Assembly: GCA_021791615.1 (NCBI GenBank)
Contig: JAJYWG010000546.1
Location: 1 to 64,000, forward strand
DNA from: Actinomycetes bacterium
Lineage (GTDB): Bacteria > Actinomycetota > Acidimicrobiia > Acidimicrobiales > RAAP-2
Reading direction: 5' to 3'
DNA length: 64,000 nucleotides
Part shown: positions 28,858 through 37,396 of the stretch, piece by piece
How positions within the stretch are numbered: position 1 is the stretch's first letter
How the letters are laid out: every line of letters starts with the position of its first letter
Position numbers and translations under genes: made by a program
Notes under the pieces: generated by a model
Database searches by the model: none
The model's input: the letters and a program-made list of their open reading frames with translations, nothing else
Told to the model about the DNA's origin: nothing

Positions 28858-29247
28858 TCACGCGGCGCTGAACGTGACGTCGGCGTCGTCCCAGTAGGCA
28901 GTAACGGCACTGATGCGCTCGTCGTCGGTGACGGTGAAAACCTCGATGCCCGAGATCACCATCTGGCCTCCGTCGAGAGTGACCGTGACCTGGAAGTGCA
29001 CGGCTGCCTGGTGCCCACAAGTGTGGACAGCGAGCGCCCGGAATGTCGTTGCGCTGCTCGCGTCGACGGCCCGCTGGAAGAACGCGCCAATCGCTTCGTG
29101 TCCCACGTTGGGCGGGGTATTGGCCGGGTCTGCCTGCACGGCGTTCTCGGTGAACAGAGCGACAATCGCCGCGACGTCGCGCGAGGTGACGGCATCGCAG
29201 TAACGCTCGACGAGCCGGCGGAGCGATTCGGGGGTGGGCATGGTCAC
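28858..29247 (-). CDS. SnoaL/NTF2-like protein
   Basis: A protein of about 129 residues with the cone-shaped NTF2-like fold pattern: an N-terminal helix (PESLRRLVERYCDAVTSRDV), AIVALFTENAVQADPANTPP, GHEAIGAFFQRA, and C-terminal strands with VISGIEVFTVTDDERISAV. Ketosteroid isomerase and SnoaL-type enzymes or ligand-binding proteins share this fold; the activity here is open. The GTG at 29247 overlaps the fabI stop as GTGA, with an ATG two codons later as an equally good start. Confidence 0.72.
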   Translation of the reverse strand: MTMPTPESLRRLVERYCDAVTSRDVAAIVALFTENAVQADPANTPPNVGHEAIGAFFQRAVDASSATTFRALAVHTCGHQAAVHFQVTVTLDGGQMVISGIEVFTVTDDERISAVTAYWDDADVTFSAA

Positions 29248-30026
29248 GATCCTACGGCGTGGACCCCGCCGTCGACGTGGAGCATCTCGCCGGTGGTCAT
29301 GGGGAGCCAATCCGACATGAGGGCGACGCACGCTCGGGCGACGACGTCGGCGTCGTGCACGTCCCAGCCAAGCGGAGCTCTCACCGACCACGTGTCCTCG
29401 AAGGCCGAGAACCCCGGTATGGATTTCGCGGCCATCGTGCGGACCGGACCTGCCGCCACAAGGTTCACCCGCACGCCTCGGGGCCCGAGATCGCGGGCCA
29501 GGTACCGGGAGAGGGACTCGAGGGCCGCTTTGGCCACGCCCATCCAGTCGTAGACGGGCCATGCGACCGTGGCGTCGAAGTCCAGACCCACCACCGACGC
29601 CCCGCCGTCGGCACCGGCGGTCTCGAGTAGGGGGAGGAAGGCACTCACAAGGGCCTTGAGGGAGTAGGCGGAGATTTGAAGAGCCACGGCGACGTCGTCC
29701 CAGGCGGCGGGCAGCATTCCCTGCCCCAGGCACGACGGAGGTGCGAACCCGATCGCGTGCAAGAGGCCGTCGAGACGTCCCCATCGCTGGGAAACCACGG
29801 CCGCAGCGGCGTCAAGCTGCTCTCGGCTCGTGACGTCGATCTCCAAGACCTCCGGCTCGCTCTCGAGCTTTCTCGCGGTCCGCCGGGTGAGGGACATCCC
29901 CCGGCCGGCACCCGACAGGATGATCTCGGCTCCCTCCTGCTCGGCCCGCCGGGCGAAGGCGAAGGCCAACGAGGCGTCGGTGAGCACGCCGGTGACGAGG
30001 ATCCGCTTTCCCTCGAGCATTCTCAT
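29244..30026 (-). CDS. fabI: enoyl-[acyl-carrier-protein] reductase, InhA-like
   Basis: The last reductive step of fatty-acid elongation: NADH-dependent reduction of trans-2-enoyl-ACP. The 260-residue product has the short-chain reductase start GKRILVTGVLTDASLAFAFA (family-specific long loop), HAIGFAPPS and the catalytic pair Y159-x6-K166 (VYDWMGVAKAALE), then GPVRTMAAKSIPGF and a C-terminal MTTGEMLHVDGGVH. Features match mycobacterial InhA. An open frame continues 2 kb upstream antisense to other genes, but family resemblance begins at the ATG at 30026, which has a -10 box eight bases before it. Confidence 0.9.
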   Translation of the reverse strand: MRMLEGKRILVTGVLTDASLAFAFARRAEQEGAEIILSGAGRGMSLTRRTARKLESEPEVLEIDVTSREQLDAAAAVVSQRWGRLDGLLHAIGFAPPSCLGQGMLPAAWDDVAVALQISAYSLKALVSAFLPLLETAGADGGASVVGLDFDATVAWPVYDWMGVAKAALESLSRYLARDLGPRGVRVNLVAAGPVRTMAAKSIPGFSAFEDTWSVRAPLGWDVHDADVVARACVALMSDWLPMTTGEMLHVDGGVHAVGS

Positions 30027-30585
30027 GAGAGCCGAGGCTAGTGCCGTGCCCGCAAGGGCTGTCGCGTCCGTACGAGCGGCTGGTGCGCGTCCCCGAGGAG
30101 AGCCGAGCCGACAGATCCGCGGCAAAGCACGACACGGGAAACGAAGAAGCGCCGGCGATACGCCCTCTACTGATGACGTGCGGCGCACTTCGGGGGCCAG
30201 AGCATGGGTCATTCTGCAGGTCACGACCACTTCGTGGCCGGAGATGGGGTGGCTCGCCTTTGCGGCGCTGGCAGTTCGCGGACGCGGTGCTGGCGATGCT
30301 CCTCGTGCTGTTGGCAGCACTGGCGGCCATCGACCTGGCCGCCAGAGTGTGCCGATCGGGAGCTCCTTCGGGGAACCAGTGGGAGACAGGGCTGCCGATG
30401 TGCTGCGCATCTTCGGGAGCTTTGGAAACGGGAACGGCACCCTGGTGATGTTCGCCTCATTCGCGCTCTCGTGGTGGCGCGTCCATGAGTGCTCCGAAGA
30501 GGCAGCCGCCTGATGCGCGGCACCGCGCGGGCGAGGTCCTGGCCGGACCTGGTGGTCGGCGCGGCCTCTGTGAGAAGGTGGGACC
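30027..30585. other. 559-bp gap with no convincing gene
   Basis: This divergent gap separates fabI from npdG. The left end holds the fabI -10 box. A plus-strand frame from 30041 to 30448 (135 codons) has a single hydrophobic stretch near residues 80-105 (AMLLVLLAALAAIDLA), and a different frame holds a second hydrophobic patch before 30480. That is what a frameshifted relic of a membrane protein could look like. Composition alone could also explain it. No tRNA or B12 riboswitch motif was seen. Confidence 0.35.
30035..30040 (-). promoter_or_regulatory. putative -10 element of the fabI operon
   Basis: TAGCCT on the minus strand ends eight bases before the fabI ATG, again the arrangement expected for a leaderless message. 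No Shine-Dalgarno is present. Confidence 0.4.
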
Positions 30586-31239
30586 ATGCGAGTCGGCATC
30601 ATCGGAGGTACCGGGCCGGCCGGCCGCGGTCTGGCAGCCCGCCTGGCCGTTGCCGGTGTGGAGGTGTTATTGGGATCGCGCGACGCGCAGCGAGCCCAGT
30701 CGGTTGCCGGTGACCTCAACCGGTCGTGGGCGGGCCGGCTCGCCGTGGGGATCGCCGGCACTTCGAACGACGCGGCGGCCGGCGCCGACCAGGTGATCGT
30801 GGCCACGCCATGGGACGCCACGATCGGCACCATCGGCCCCCTCGCCGAGCCGCTGGCCGGCAAGGTAGTGGTGTCGATGGTGAACGCTCTCGTGCGTGAG
30901 GGGCGCGAGATGCTGGCAGTCGTGCCTGCCCGCGGCTCGATGGCCGGCGCAGTGCAGGGGATCCTGCGCCGTTCCCTGGTGGCCGCAGCGTTCCACCACC
31001 TGCCTGCGTCGGAGATGGAGGATCCCGAGGCGCGCCTGGCGGCCGACGTGCTGGTGTGCTCGGACCACGACGAGGCGGGAGCGGCGACGATGGCGCTGGT
31101 CGATCGGGTCGAAGGTCTGCGAGCCGTCGACGCAGGGTCGCTCTCCCAGGCGACGGCTATCGAGGCCTTCACGGCCGTGCTGGTGAACGTGAACATCCGC
31201 AATCGGGCCCACAGCTCGATCAGGCTGTCGGGCATCTGA
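30586..31239 (+). CDS. npdG: F420H2:NADP oxidoreductase
   Basis: Transfers hydride between coenzyme F420 and NADP. The 217-residue product starts with the dinucleotide loop MRVGIIGGTGPAGRGLA, followed by LGSRDAQRA, the arginine/serine pair that reads the NADP phosphate. The middle has VIVATPWDATIG and VVVSMVNALVREG, and the end LVNVNIRNRAHSSIRLSG, typical of the family. A ribosome site (AGAAGGTGG) precedes the ATG. Its presence implies the organism makes or uses F420. mshC follows nine bases after the stop. Confidence 0.9.
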   Translation: MRVGIIGGTGPAGRGLAARLAVAGVEVLLGSRDAQRAQSVAGDLNRSWAGRLAVGIAGTSNDAAAGADQVIVATPWDATIGTIGPLAEPLAGKVVVSMVNALVREGREMLAVVPARGSMAGAVQGILRRSLVAAAFHHLPASEMEDPEARLAADVLVCSDHDEAGAATMALVDRVEGLRAVDAGSLSQATAIEAFTAVLVNVNIRNRAHSSIRLSGI

Positions 31240-31247
31240 GGTCCGAG

Positions 31248-32399
31248 GTGGCGGTCCGGTTGTACGACACGCGGCGCCTCGAGGTCGCACCTTTGGACGT
31301 CGGTCCGCTGGTCACCATCTACACCTGCGGCATCACGCCGTACGATTCGGCTCACCTCGGCCATGCGGCCGTCTACCTGACCTTCGACGTGCTCCGGCGG
31401 CTCTTGTACGAGACGGGGCACGACACGAGGTGTGTGCGCAACGTCACCGACGTGGACGACGACATCCTGCGTAAAGCCCGAGAGCTCGGCGTGCACTACC
31501 TCGACCTCGCGGTCGAGGAGATGACTCGCTTCGACGAGGACATGCGTTCGCTGGGTCTTCTGCCGGCGTCGGTAGAGCCACGGGCCACGTCGGCGATCGC
31601 CGAGATCCTCTCGCTGGTGGGAGCGTCTCTCGCGAGCGGGCACGCCTACGAGTCCGGCGGGTCCGTCTACTTCGACGTGTCGAGCTTTCCTCGGTTCGGC
31701 GAATTGAGCCATCTCGACCGCGCCGCCATGCTCGCGCTGGCAGCGGAGCACGGAGGGCGGCCCGACGATCCGAACAAACGCGACCCATTGGACTTCGTGC
31801 TCTGGCAGCCGTCGCTGCCCGACGAGCCGAGCTGGGACTCGAGATGGGGTCCCGGGCGGCCGGGCTGGCACGTGGAGTGCTCGGCCCTGGCGTTGCGGGA
31901 GCTGGGGGAGACCATCGACATCCACGGGGGAGGTCGGGACCTCGTCTTCCCCCACCACGAGTGTGAGATCGCACAGTCCGAGTCGGTCACCAAAAGACCG
32001 TTCGTACGCCACTGGGTCCACGTGGGCTTGGTCGGGCTCGATGGCGCCAAGATGTCGAAATCGCTCGGCAATTTGGTGTTCGTCCGAGACCTGCTGAAGG
32101 AATGGGACCCGATGGTGGTAAGGCTGTCCCTACTGGCGCACCACTACCGCACCGATTGGGAGTGGTCGCCAGGCGAGCCGTCGGTGGCGGCCCGGCGCTT
32201 GGAGCACTGGCGATCGGCAGCGCTCGAGAGTGGGGAGGGGTCCGGCGCCCCTGGGTCGGCCGATGCCCTCAGAGCAGAGGTGCGAGCCGCGTTGGAAGAC
32301 GACCTGGACACCCCGGGTGCGCTCGACCTCGTCGACCGGGCTGTGTCGTCGGGACATCCGGTTGGCCGAGCCGCCGAGCTGCTCGGTATCGTGCTTTGA
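31248..32399 (+). CDS. mshC: cysteine:glucosaminyl-inositol ligase of mycothiol synthesis
   Basis: Condenses cysteine with GlcN-inositol, using ATP, in mycothiol synthesis. The 383-residue enzyme is a cysteinyl-tRNA synthetase relative. It is told apart by TCGITPYDSAHLGHAAVY (MshC form, not the CGPTVYD...HIGNAR of CysS) and by the lack of the tRNA-binding C-terminal domains. Zinc ligands are the Cys of TCGITPYD, the Cys of HVECSAL and the His of FPHHECEIAQ. The KMSKS loop is AKMSKSLGN. The GTG at 31248 has TGAGG six bases upstream, overlapping the npdG stop; the open frame further upstream is inside npdG. Confidence 0.9.
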   Translation: MAVRLYDTRRLEVAPLDVGPLVTIYTCGITPYDSAHLGHAAVYLTFDVLRRLLYETGHDTRCVRNVTDVDDDILRKARELGVHYLDLAVEEMTRFDEDMRSLGLLPASVEPRATSAIAEILSLVGASLASGHAYESGGSVYFDVSSFPRFGELSHLDRAAMLALAAEHGGRPDDPNKRDPLDFVLWQPSLPDEPSWDSRWGPGRPGWHVECSALALRELGETIDIHGGGRDLVFPHHECEIAQSESVTKRPFVRHWVHVGLVGLDGAKMSKSLGNLVFVRDLLKEWDPMVVRLSLLAHHYRTDWEWSPGEPSVAARRLEHWRSAALESGEGSGAPGSADALRAEVRAALEDDLDTPGALDLVDRAVSSGHPVGRAAELLGIVL

Positions 32400-32484
32400 C
32401 CCCGCTGCCGCCCGTCCTGGGTCCGGGCGGGCGGAGGTAGCCGCGCCTCGACCTTGCGGCGAGGTTCCGAGGAGCACGCACACG

Positions 32485-34479
32485 ATGACATCGACAGTAG
32501 AGGTCCGCCTGCCAGACGGTTCGGTCCGCCGGCTTCCGGCCGGCTCGGATGGACACGACCTGGCCGAGGCCATCGGCCGGCGCCTGGCAAAGTCGGCTGT
32601 CGCCTTGACGGCAGATGGCCGGCTTGTCGACCTCTCGGCGCCCCTGGTGCCGGGGTCGACGGTGACGGTCGAGACCGCCGCGACGCCTCGAGGGCGCGAC
32701 GTGCTCCGCCACTCCACCGCCCACGTACTGGCCCAAGCAGTCTTGAGACTGTGGCCAGGTGCGCACTACGCGATCGGTCCGGTGATCGACGACGGCTTCT
32801 ACTACGACTTCGAGCTCCCCGGCGGGGAACGGTTCAGTGACGACGATCTCCCCCGGGTCGCAGAGGAGATGCGCAAGATCATCGCCGAGAACCAGCCGTT
32901 CGTGCGCGAAGAGCACCCAGCGGTCGAAGCACTTGACATCTTCGCCGACCAGCCGTTCAAACGCGAGATCATCGAGTCGGTGGCCGGTGGTGCAGTGGAG
33001 GTGGACGCTGCTCCAGTCGAAGGAGGACAGACGGCCGATTCTGGAGCCGCGGTCCTCTCCACCTACCGGAACTCGCCGGAATTCGTCGACCTCTGCCTGG
33101 GTCCCCATGTGCCATCGACCGGTCGTCTCGGGCACTTCAAGCTGATGCGCGTGGCGGGCGCGTACTGGCGGGGCGACGAGAAGCGTCCCCAGCTCCAGCG
33201 GATCTACGGGACGGCATGGGAGTCCGAAGAAGCGTTGGCCGACTACCTCCACCGCCTGGCAGAGGCGGAACGCCGGGACCATCGCCGGCTCGGGGCCGAG
33301 CTCGACCTGTTCTCGTTCCCCGAGGAGATCGGTTCGGGCCTGGCGGTGTTCCATCCCAAGGGCGGGACGGTAAAGCGCCTCATGGAGGACTACTCGCGGG
33401 AGCGCCACGTCGCGGCTGGCTACGAGTTTGTGGGGAGCCCACATATCACCCGAGCCGAGCTCTTCGAGACGTCCGGGCACCTCGAATGGTTTGCCGAGGG
33501 CATGTACCCGCCGATGCGTCTCGACGGCACACAGGCGTACTACTTGAAGCCGATGAATTGCCCGTTCCACATGCTCATCTACCGGAGCCGGCCGCGTTCG
33601 TACCGGGAACTGCCCCTCCGGCTCTTCGAATTCGGCACCGTGTACCGCTACGAGAAGTCCGGGGTGGTGCACGGCCTCACCCGAGCCCGCGGGTTCACCC
33701 AAGACGACGCGCACATCTTCTGCGCTCCCGAGCAGATGGAGGGCGAGCTGACCTCGCTCCTCACATTCGTGCTGTCGGTGCTGGGAGATTTCGGCTTGAA
33801 CGAGTTCTATCTCGAACTGTCGACCCGCCCCGAGCACAAGGCGGTCGGGACCGAAGAAGAGTGGGAGTCGGCGACGTCCATCCTGCGCCGGGTCGGCGAA
33901 CAGCGAGGATTGGAGATGGTGGTCGACGAAGGCGGCGGTGCGTTCTACGGTCCCAAGATCTCGGTCCAGGCACGAGACGCGATCGGGCGGACGTGGCAAC
34001 TTTCGACGCTGCAGCTCGATTTCCAAGAGCCGGCGCTCTTCGATCTCGAGTACACCGACCAGGCCAACACCAAGCGCCGCCCCGTCATGATCCACCGTGC
34101 GCTCTTCGGATCGCTCGAACGCTTCCTGGCAATCCTGCTCGAGCACTACGCCGGTGCCTTCCCGACCTGGCTCGCTCCTGAACAGGTTCGCGTCCTGCCG
34201 GTACGTGACGACAACATGCCCTACGCCACCTCGGTGGCCGAGCGCCTGGCCGATGCCGGTCGCAGGGTGAGCGTCGAGCCGGCTTCCGAGCCTCTCGGTA
34301 CGAGGATCCGCAAGGCCAAGCTGGCCATGGTGCCCTATGTGGTCGTCGTGGGAGCCGACGACGAGGCGGCCGGCACCATCGGCGTGAACCGGCGCGGCTC
34401 CGAGCGGCCCGAACGCGACATCCTGGTCTCGGACTTCGAGCAGCACCTGGCCGAGGAGGTCTCGGCCCGGCGACCGTGA
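32485..34479 (+). CDS. thrS: threonyl-tRNA synthetase
   Basis: Charges tRNA-Thr. The 664-residue product is full length. It has a TGS domain (1-63), the editing domain with HSTAHVLAQAV (from about residue 76), and a class II core with MNCPFHMLIYRSRPRSYREL (zinc cysteine), GLTRARGFTQDDAHIFC (motif 2), and GAFPTWLAPEQVRVLPV leading to the anticodon-binding domain. The ATG at 32485 lies 11 bases after AGGAG. I looked for a T-box-like leader in the 85-bp gap and did not see one. The HIT protein gene follows by 13 bases, as in mycobacteria. Confidence 0.95.
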   Translation: MTSTVEVRLPDGSVRRLPAGSDGHDLAEAIGRRLAKSAVALTADGRLVDLSAPLVPGSTVTVETAATPRGRDVLRHSTAHVLAQAVLRLWPGAHYAIGPVIDDGFYYDFELPGGERFSDDDLPRVAEEMRKIIAENQPFVREEHPAVEALDIFADQPFKREIIESVAGGAVEVDAAPVEGGQTADSGAAVLSTYRNSPEFVDLCLGPHVPSTGRLGHFKLMRVAGAYWRGDEKRPQLQRIYGTAWESEEALADYLHRLAEAERRDHRRLGAELDLFSFPEEIGSGLAVFHPKGGTVKRLMEDYSRERHVAAGYEFVGSPHITRAELFETSGHLEWFAEGMYPPMRLDGTQAYYLKPMNCPFHMLIYRSRPRSYRELPLRLFEFGTVYRYEKSGVVHGLTRARGFTQDDAHIFCAPEQMEGELTSLLTFVLSVLGDFGLNEFYLELSTRPEHKAVGTEEEWESATSILRRVGEQRGLEMVVDEGGGAFYGPKISVQARDAIGRTWQLSTLQLDFQEPALFDLEYTDQANTKRRPVMIHRALFGSLERFLAILLEHYAGAFPTWLAPEQVRVLPVRDDNMPYATSVAERLADAGRRVSVEPASEPLGTRIRKAKLAMVPYVVVVGADDEAAGTIGVNRRGSERPERDILVSDFEQHLAEEVSARRP

Positions 34480-34492
34480 CCTCGGGAGGGCA

Positions 34493-35056
34493 ATGTCACA
34501 TTTGGAGCAGCTCTGGGCAGGATGGCGCCAGGAGTACATTGCGACGGCCACCGCCGCCGATCGCCATCCCGAGCGCGACGCGAACGACGGCTGCGTCTTC
34601 TGCCGGATCGCCGGGTCGGTGGGGGCATCGACGGACAACGGCGTGGTCTGGCGAGGTGAGACCTGTCTGGCCGTCTTGAATGCCTATCCCTATGCCAGCG
34701 GGCATCTCCTGGTGCTCCCGGCCCGGCACGTCGGGGACCTCGGAGGGCTCACCGCACCCGAATCGACCGAGCTGTGGCGCGCGACGACCGAGGCGGTTGC
34801 CGCCGTGGAGCGTGCCTACCAGCCTGACGGTAGCAACGTCGGGATCAACCTCGGTCGTGCCGCGGGAGCAGGATTTCCCGGGCATCTCCACGTCCATGTC
34901 GTGCCCCGCTGGTCGGGGGACACCAATTTCATGACCGCCGTCAGCGGTGTGCGCGTGATCCCCGAACCGCTCCCGGTGGCCTGGGAGAAGCTCTTCGCGT
35001 CGTGGCCTCTCACGGGCGGGGCGCATCGGGCGGACGATCCACCTCCTGGCCGCTGA
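34493..35056 (+). CDS. HIT family nucleotide hydrolase/phosphorylase
   Basis: A 187-residue histidine-triad protein. The active site is GHLHVHVVPRW (H-x-H-x-H), preceded by CVFCRIAG, a zinc-type CxxC also found in Ap4A-processing members. VLNAYPYASGHLLVLPARHV is the nucleotide-binding strand pair. The position between thrS and the PI-phosphate synthase corresponds to the mycobacterial Ap4A phosphorylase as I recall, so diadenosine polyphosphate breakdown is a reasonable inference. It converges with the EF-G-like gene, with seven bases between the stops. Confidence 0.87.
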   Translation: MSHLEQLWAGWRQEYIATATAADRHPERDANDGCVFCRIAGSVGASTDNGVVWRGETCLAVLNAYPYASGHLLVLPARHVGDLGGLTAPESTELWRATTEAVAAVERAYQPDGSNVGINLGRAAGAGFPGHLHVHVVPRWSGDTNFMTAVSGVRVIPEPLPVAWEKLFASWPLTGGAHRADDPPPGR

Positions 35057-35063
35057 AGGGACC

Positions 35064-37133
35064 TCACGACGGGCTACCGGTCGGATGAGGCGGCACTTGG
35101 TCCGGAGCGATCTCGTAGCGGTCGTGCTCTGAGCGGACTCGGCCCCGACCGCCGGTCAGTGCACGGAGGTCCACGGAGTAACGAGCAAGCTCGGCCGTTG
35201 GGACGAGCGCGACGATGGTCTGCAGCCCGTCGGCTGCCTCGGTGCCCTGCACTCTGCCCCGACGGGCGCTCAGATCTCCGAGCACGTCGCCTTGGAGCTC
35301 CGCGGGCACGATGACGGTGAGGCGCGAGACCGGTTCCAAGAGCACCGGGCCGGCATCAGCGATGGCATGGCGGAAGGCCAGCGCCCCGGCCATCTTGAAG
35401 CTCAGCTCGGAGGAGTCGACGGGATGGTGCTTGCCGTCGTCGACGGTCACCGACACGTCGACGACGGGGTACCCGTGGACTCCCCCCTGGGCCATGGCCT
35501 CCTGGACTCCCTTTTCGACGGCGGGAATGTACTGGCGGGGGATGGCGCCACCGACCACTTCGTCATGGAAGGCGAACCCCTCGCCTCGGGGCAGCGGCTC
35601 GATCCGCAGATGGCAGACGCCGAACTGACCATGTCCCCCTGACTGCTTCTTGTAGCGGCCTTCTGCTTCTGCCGTCCGGGTGATCGTCTCGCGGTAGGCG
35701 ATCTGCACGTCCTCGCGTTCGACGGTGACGTTGAAACGCCTGAGCAGCCGATCGATCACGACGGCAAGGTGCACCTCGCCCTGTACGCCGAGCACGGTCT
35801 GATGGGTCTCGTCCACGCGCGAGACGCTGAGCCCGCGGTCCTCCTCGCACAGGCGCTGGAGCGCCGACATCAGCTTGTCGTCGTCGGCCCGTGAGGCTGG
35901 GCGGACGGCCGCCAAGAGCGACGGCGGTTCCGGGTCGGGCAGGACGGCCACCACCGGCTGGTCTCTCGCCGACAGCGTGTCTGCGCTCATGGTAGTGGCA
36001 AGGCGGGGCAGGGCCACGAAGTCGCCTGCGGCCACCATGTCGACCGGCGACGTGTCGCGCCCTCGGAGCTCTTGCAGCGCGTGGAGGCGCTCTTCGGTAC
36101 GGGTCCGCGGGTTGACCAGGGTGGTGTCAGGCAGGATGGTCCCCGACATGACCCGGGCCAGCCCGAGCCTGCCCGCGTGCTGGTCGGACTGGACCTTGGC
36201 AACCACGAGGAGCGGGGGGCCGCTCGGGTCGAGCGGGACAGGAACTTCGGTGTCGCCCGCCCGGACCGTGAGGGGTCGGCGCCGGGCGGGAGCCGGACCG
36301 AGCTCGACCAGGAGGCGGGCGAGGCGGTCCACTCCGACCCCGGTGGCACCCGAGCAGCACAGCACCGGGAACACCGAGGCCGCGTCCATCCCGACCGCGA
36401 GCGCCCGTTGCAATTCCTGGCGCTCGATCGGCTTCCCGTCGAGGTAGCGGCTCATGAGGGAGTCGTCGGCGACCACGATGCCTTCGACGAGCTGCTCGTG
36501 CACTTCGTGCTCGATCACGGCCAGGTCGTCGGGGATCGGCCCTTCGGTACCGGCGATCGGCGGCGGTGCCGTGGTGTCGTAGAGGGTCGCACGGTCGTCG
36601 AGCAGGTCGATCACCCCTCGAAAGGACGACTCGGAGCCGATCGGGAGCTCGAACGCGGCGACGCCGGCGCCGAACGCGTCTCGCACCTCGGCGACCACTC
36701 GTTCAAAGTCGGCGTGCTCTCGGTCGAGCTTCGAGATCACGATGACCCTGGGGAGGCCGAGGTCCTCGGCGGCTCGCCAGTACTCCTCGGTCTGCGCCTG
36801 GACGCCGTCAGTAGCACTGACGACGACCGCCGCCAAGTCGCTCACCGCGAGGGCCAGACGGGTGTCGGAAGCGAAGTCGGCGTAGCCCGGGGTGTCGAGG
36901 AGGTTCACTCTGACTGTGCCGATCCGGAACGTCGCGAGTGCTGCGCTCACCGAGAGCTGACGGCTGATCTCTTCGGGCTCGAAGTCGCACACGGTCGTGC
37001 CCTTGTCGACCGATCCCTGGCGGGGGATGGCACCGCACGAGGCGAGGAGCGCCTCGGCCAAGGTCGTCTTGCCTGCGCCGTGATGCCCGACGAGAGCAAC
37101 GCTGCGAGTGCTCGTCCCTTGTGGCTGTGGCAC
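35064..37133 (-). CDS. EF-G-like translational GTPase
   Basis: A 689-residue paralogue of elongation factor G. G1 is GHHGAGKTT (16-24), G3 DTPGYADF and G4 SKLD (instead of NKxD). Domains II-V follow, with RYKKQSGGHGQFG and GGVHGYPVVDVSVTVDDGKHH in domain IV. Such EF-G2-type proteins lack a settled role; some may act in recycling or ribosome protection. I start at the GTG at 37133, which has AGGAGG eight bases upstream; a longer frame from 37229 has no such signal. It is the only minus-strand gene in an otherwise plus-strand block that is colinear with mycobacteria. Confidence 0.85.
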   Translation of the reverse strand: MPQPQGTSTRSVALVGHHGAGKTTLAEALLASCGAIPRQGSVDKGTTVCDFEPEEISRQLSVSAALATFRIGTVRVNLLDTPGYADFASDTRLALAVSDLAAVVVSATDGVQAQTEEYWRAAEDLGLPRVIVISKLDREHADFERVVAEVRDAFGAGVAAFELPIGSESSFRGVIDLLDDRATLYDTTAPPPIAGTEGPIPDDLAVIEHEVHEQLVEGIVVADDSLMSRYLDGKPIERQELQRALAVGMDAASVFPVLCCSGATGVGVDRLARLLVELGPAPARRRPLTVRAGDTEVPVPLDPSGPPLLVVAKVQSDQHAGRLGLARVMSGTILPDTTLVNPRTRTEERLHALQELRGRDTSPVDMVAAGDFVALPRLATTMSADTLSARDQPVVAVLPDPEPPSLLAAVRPASRADDDKLMSALQRLCEEDRGLSVSRVDETHQTVLGVQGEVHLAVVIDRLLRRFNVTVEREDVQIAYRETITRTAEAEGRYKKQSGGHGQFGVCHLRIEPLPRGEGFAFHDEVVGGAIPRQYIPAVEKGVQEAMAQGGVHGYPVVDVSVTVDDGKHHPVDSSELSFKMAGALAFRHAIADAGPVLLEPVSRLTVIVPAELQGDVLGDLSARRGRVQGTEAADGLQTIVALVPTAELARYSVDLRALTGGRGRVRSEHDRYEIAPDQVPPHPTGSPS

Positions 37134-37296
37134 GATCTCGCCTCCTCCACGGCGTGCTCGCTGGGCTTGGACATGTCTTGGTGCTTCGCCTGCTGAGCTT
37201 ACGGCCGGGCTGGTGATCCCGCCTGCCACTTTTGGCGCACACGCATTCTGGGCTTGGTGACCGCCATCGCGGCCCGAGCCCCCGCAGAGGCGGTGG

Positions 37297-37302
37297 TACC
37301 AT
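37297..37302 (+). promoter_or_regulatory. putative -10 element before the PIM lipid genes
   Basis: TACCAT lies in the 263-bp gap between the divergent EF-G-like gene and pgsA1, 94 bases before the pgsA1 ATG. It would be the promoter of the pgsA1-acyltransferase-pimA unit. Confidence 0.25.
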
Positions 37303-37396
37303 GGGTATCACAGATATCCCCGGGCGGCGCAGAGGAGCGCCACCGGTGACGGGCCCCACCCCCTGGGCACGAGGCTCGCAAGTCGAGGGAGACTGC

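Noticed and set aside
29244..32021. 925-codon minus-strand open frame covering fabI, npdG and most of mshC
   Set aside because: Only the last 260 codons resemble a protein family (FabI). The rest is the antisense shadow of npdG and mshC in GC-rich DNA.
32400..32484. T-box leader upstream of thrS
   Set aside because: The gap is only 85 bases and no T-box or antiterminator pairing was visible; only a short chance hairpin.
32269..34638. 789-codon minus-strand frame opposite thrS
   Set aside because: It is a composition shadow of thrS, has no recognisable domain, and thrS is unmistakable.
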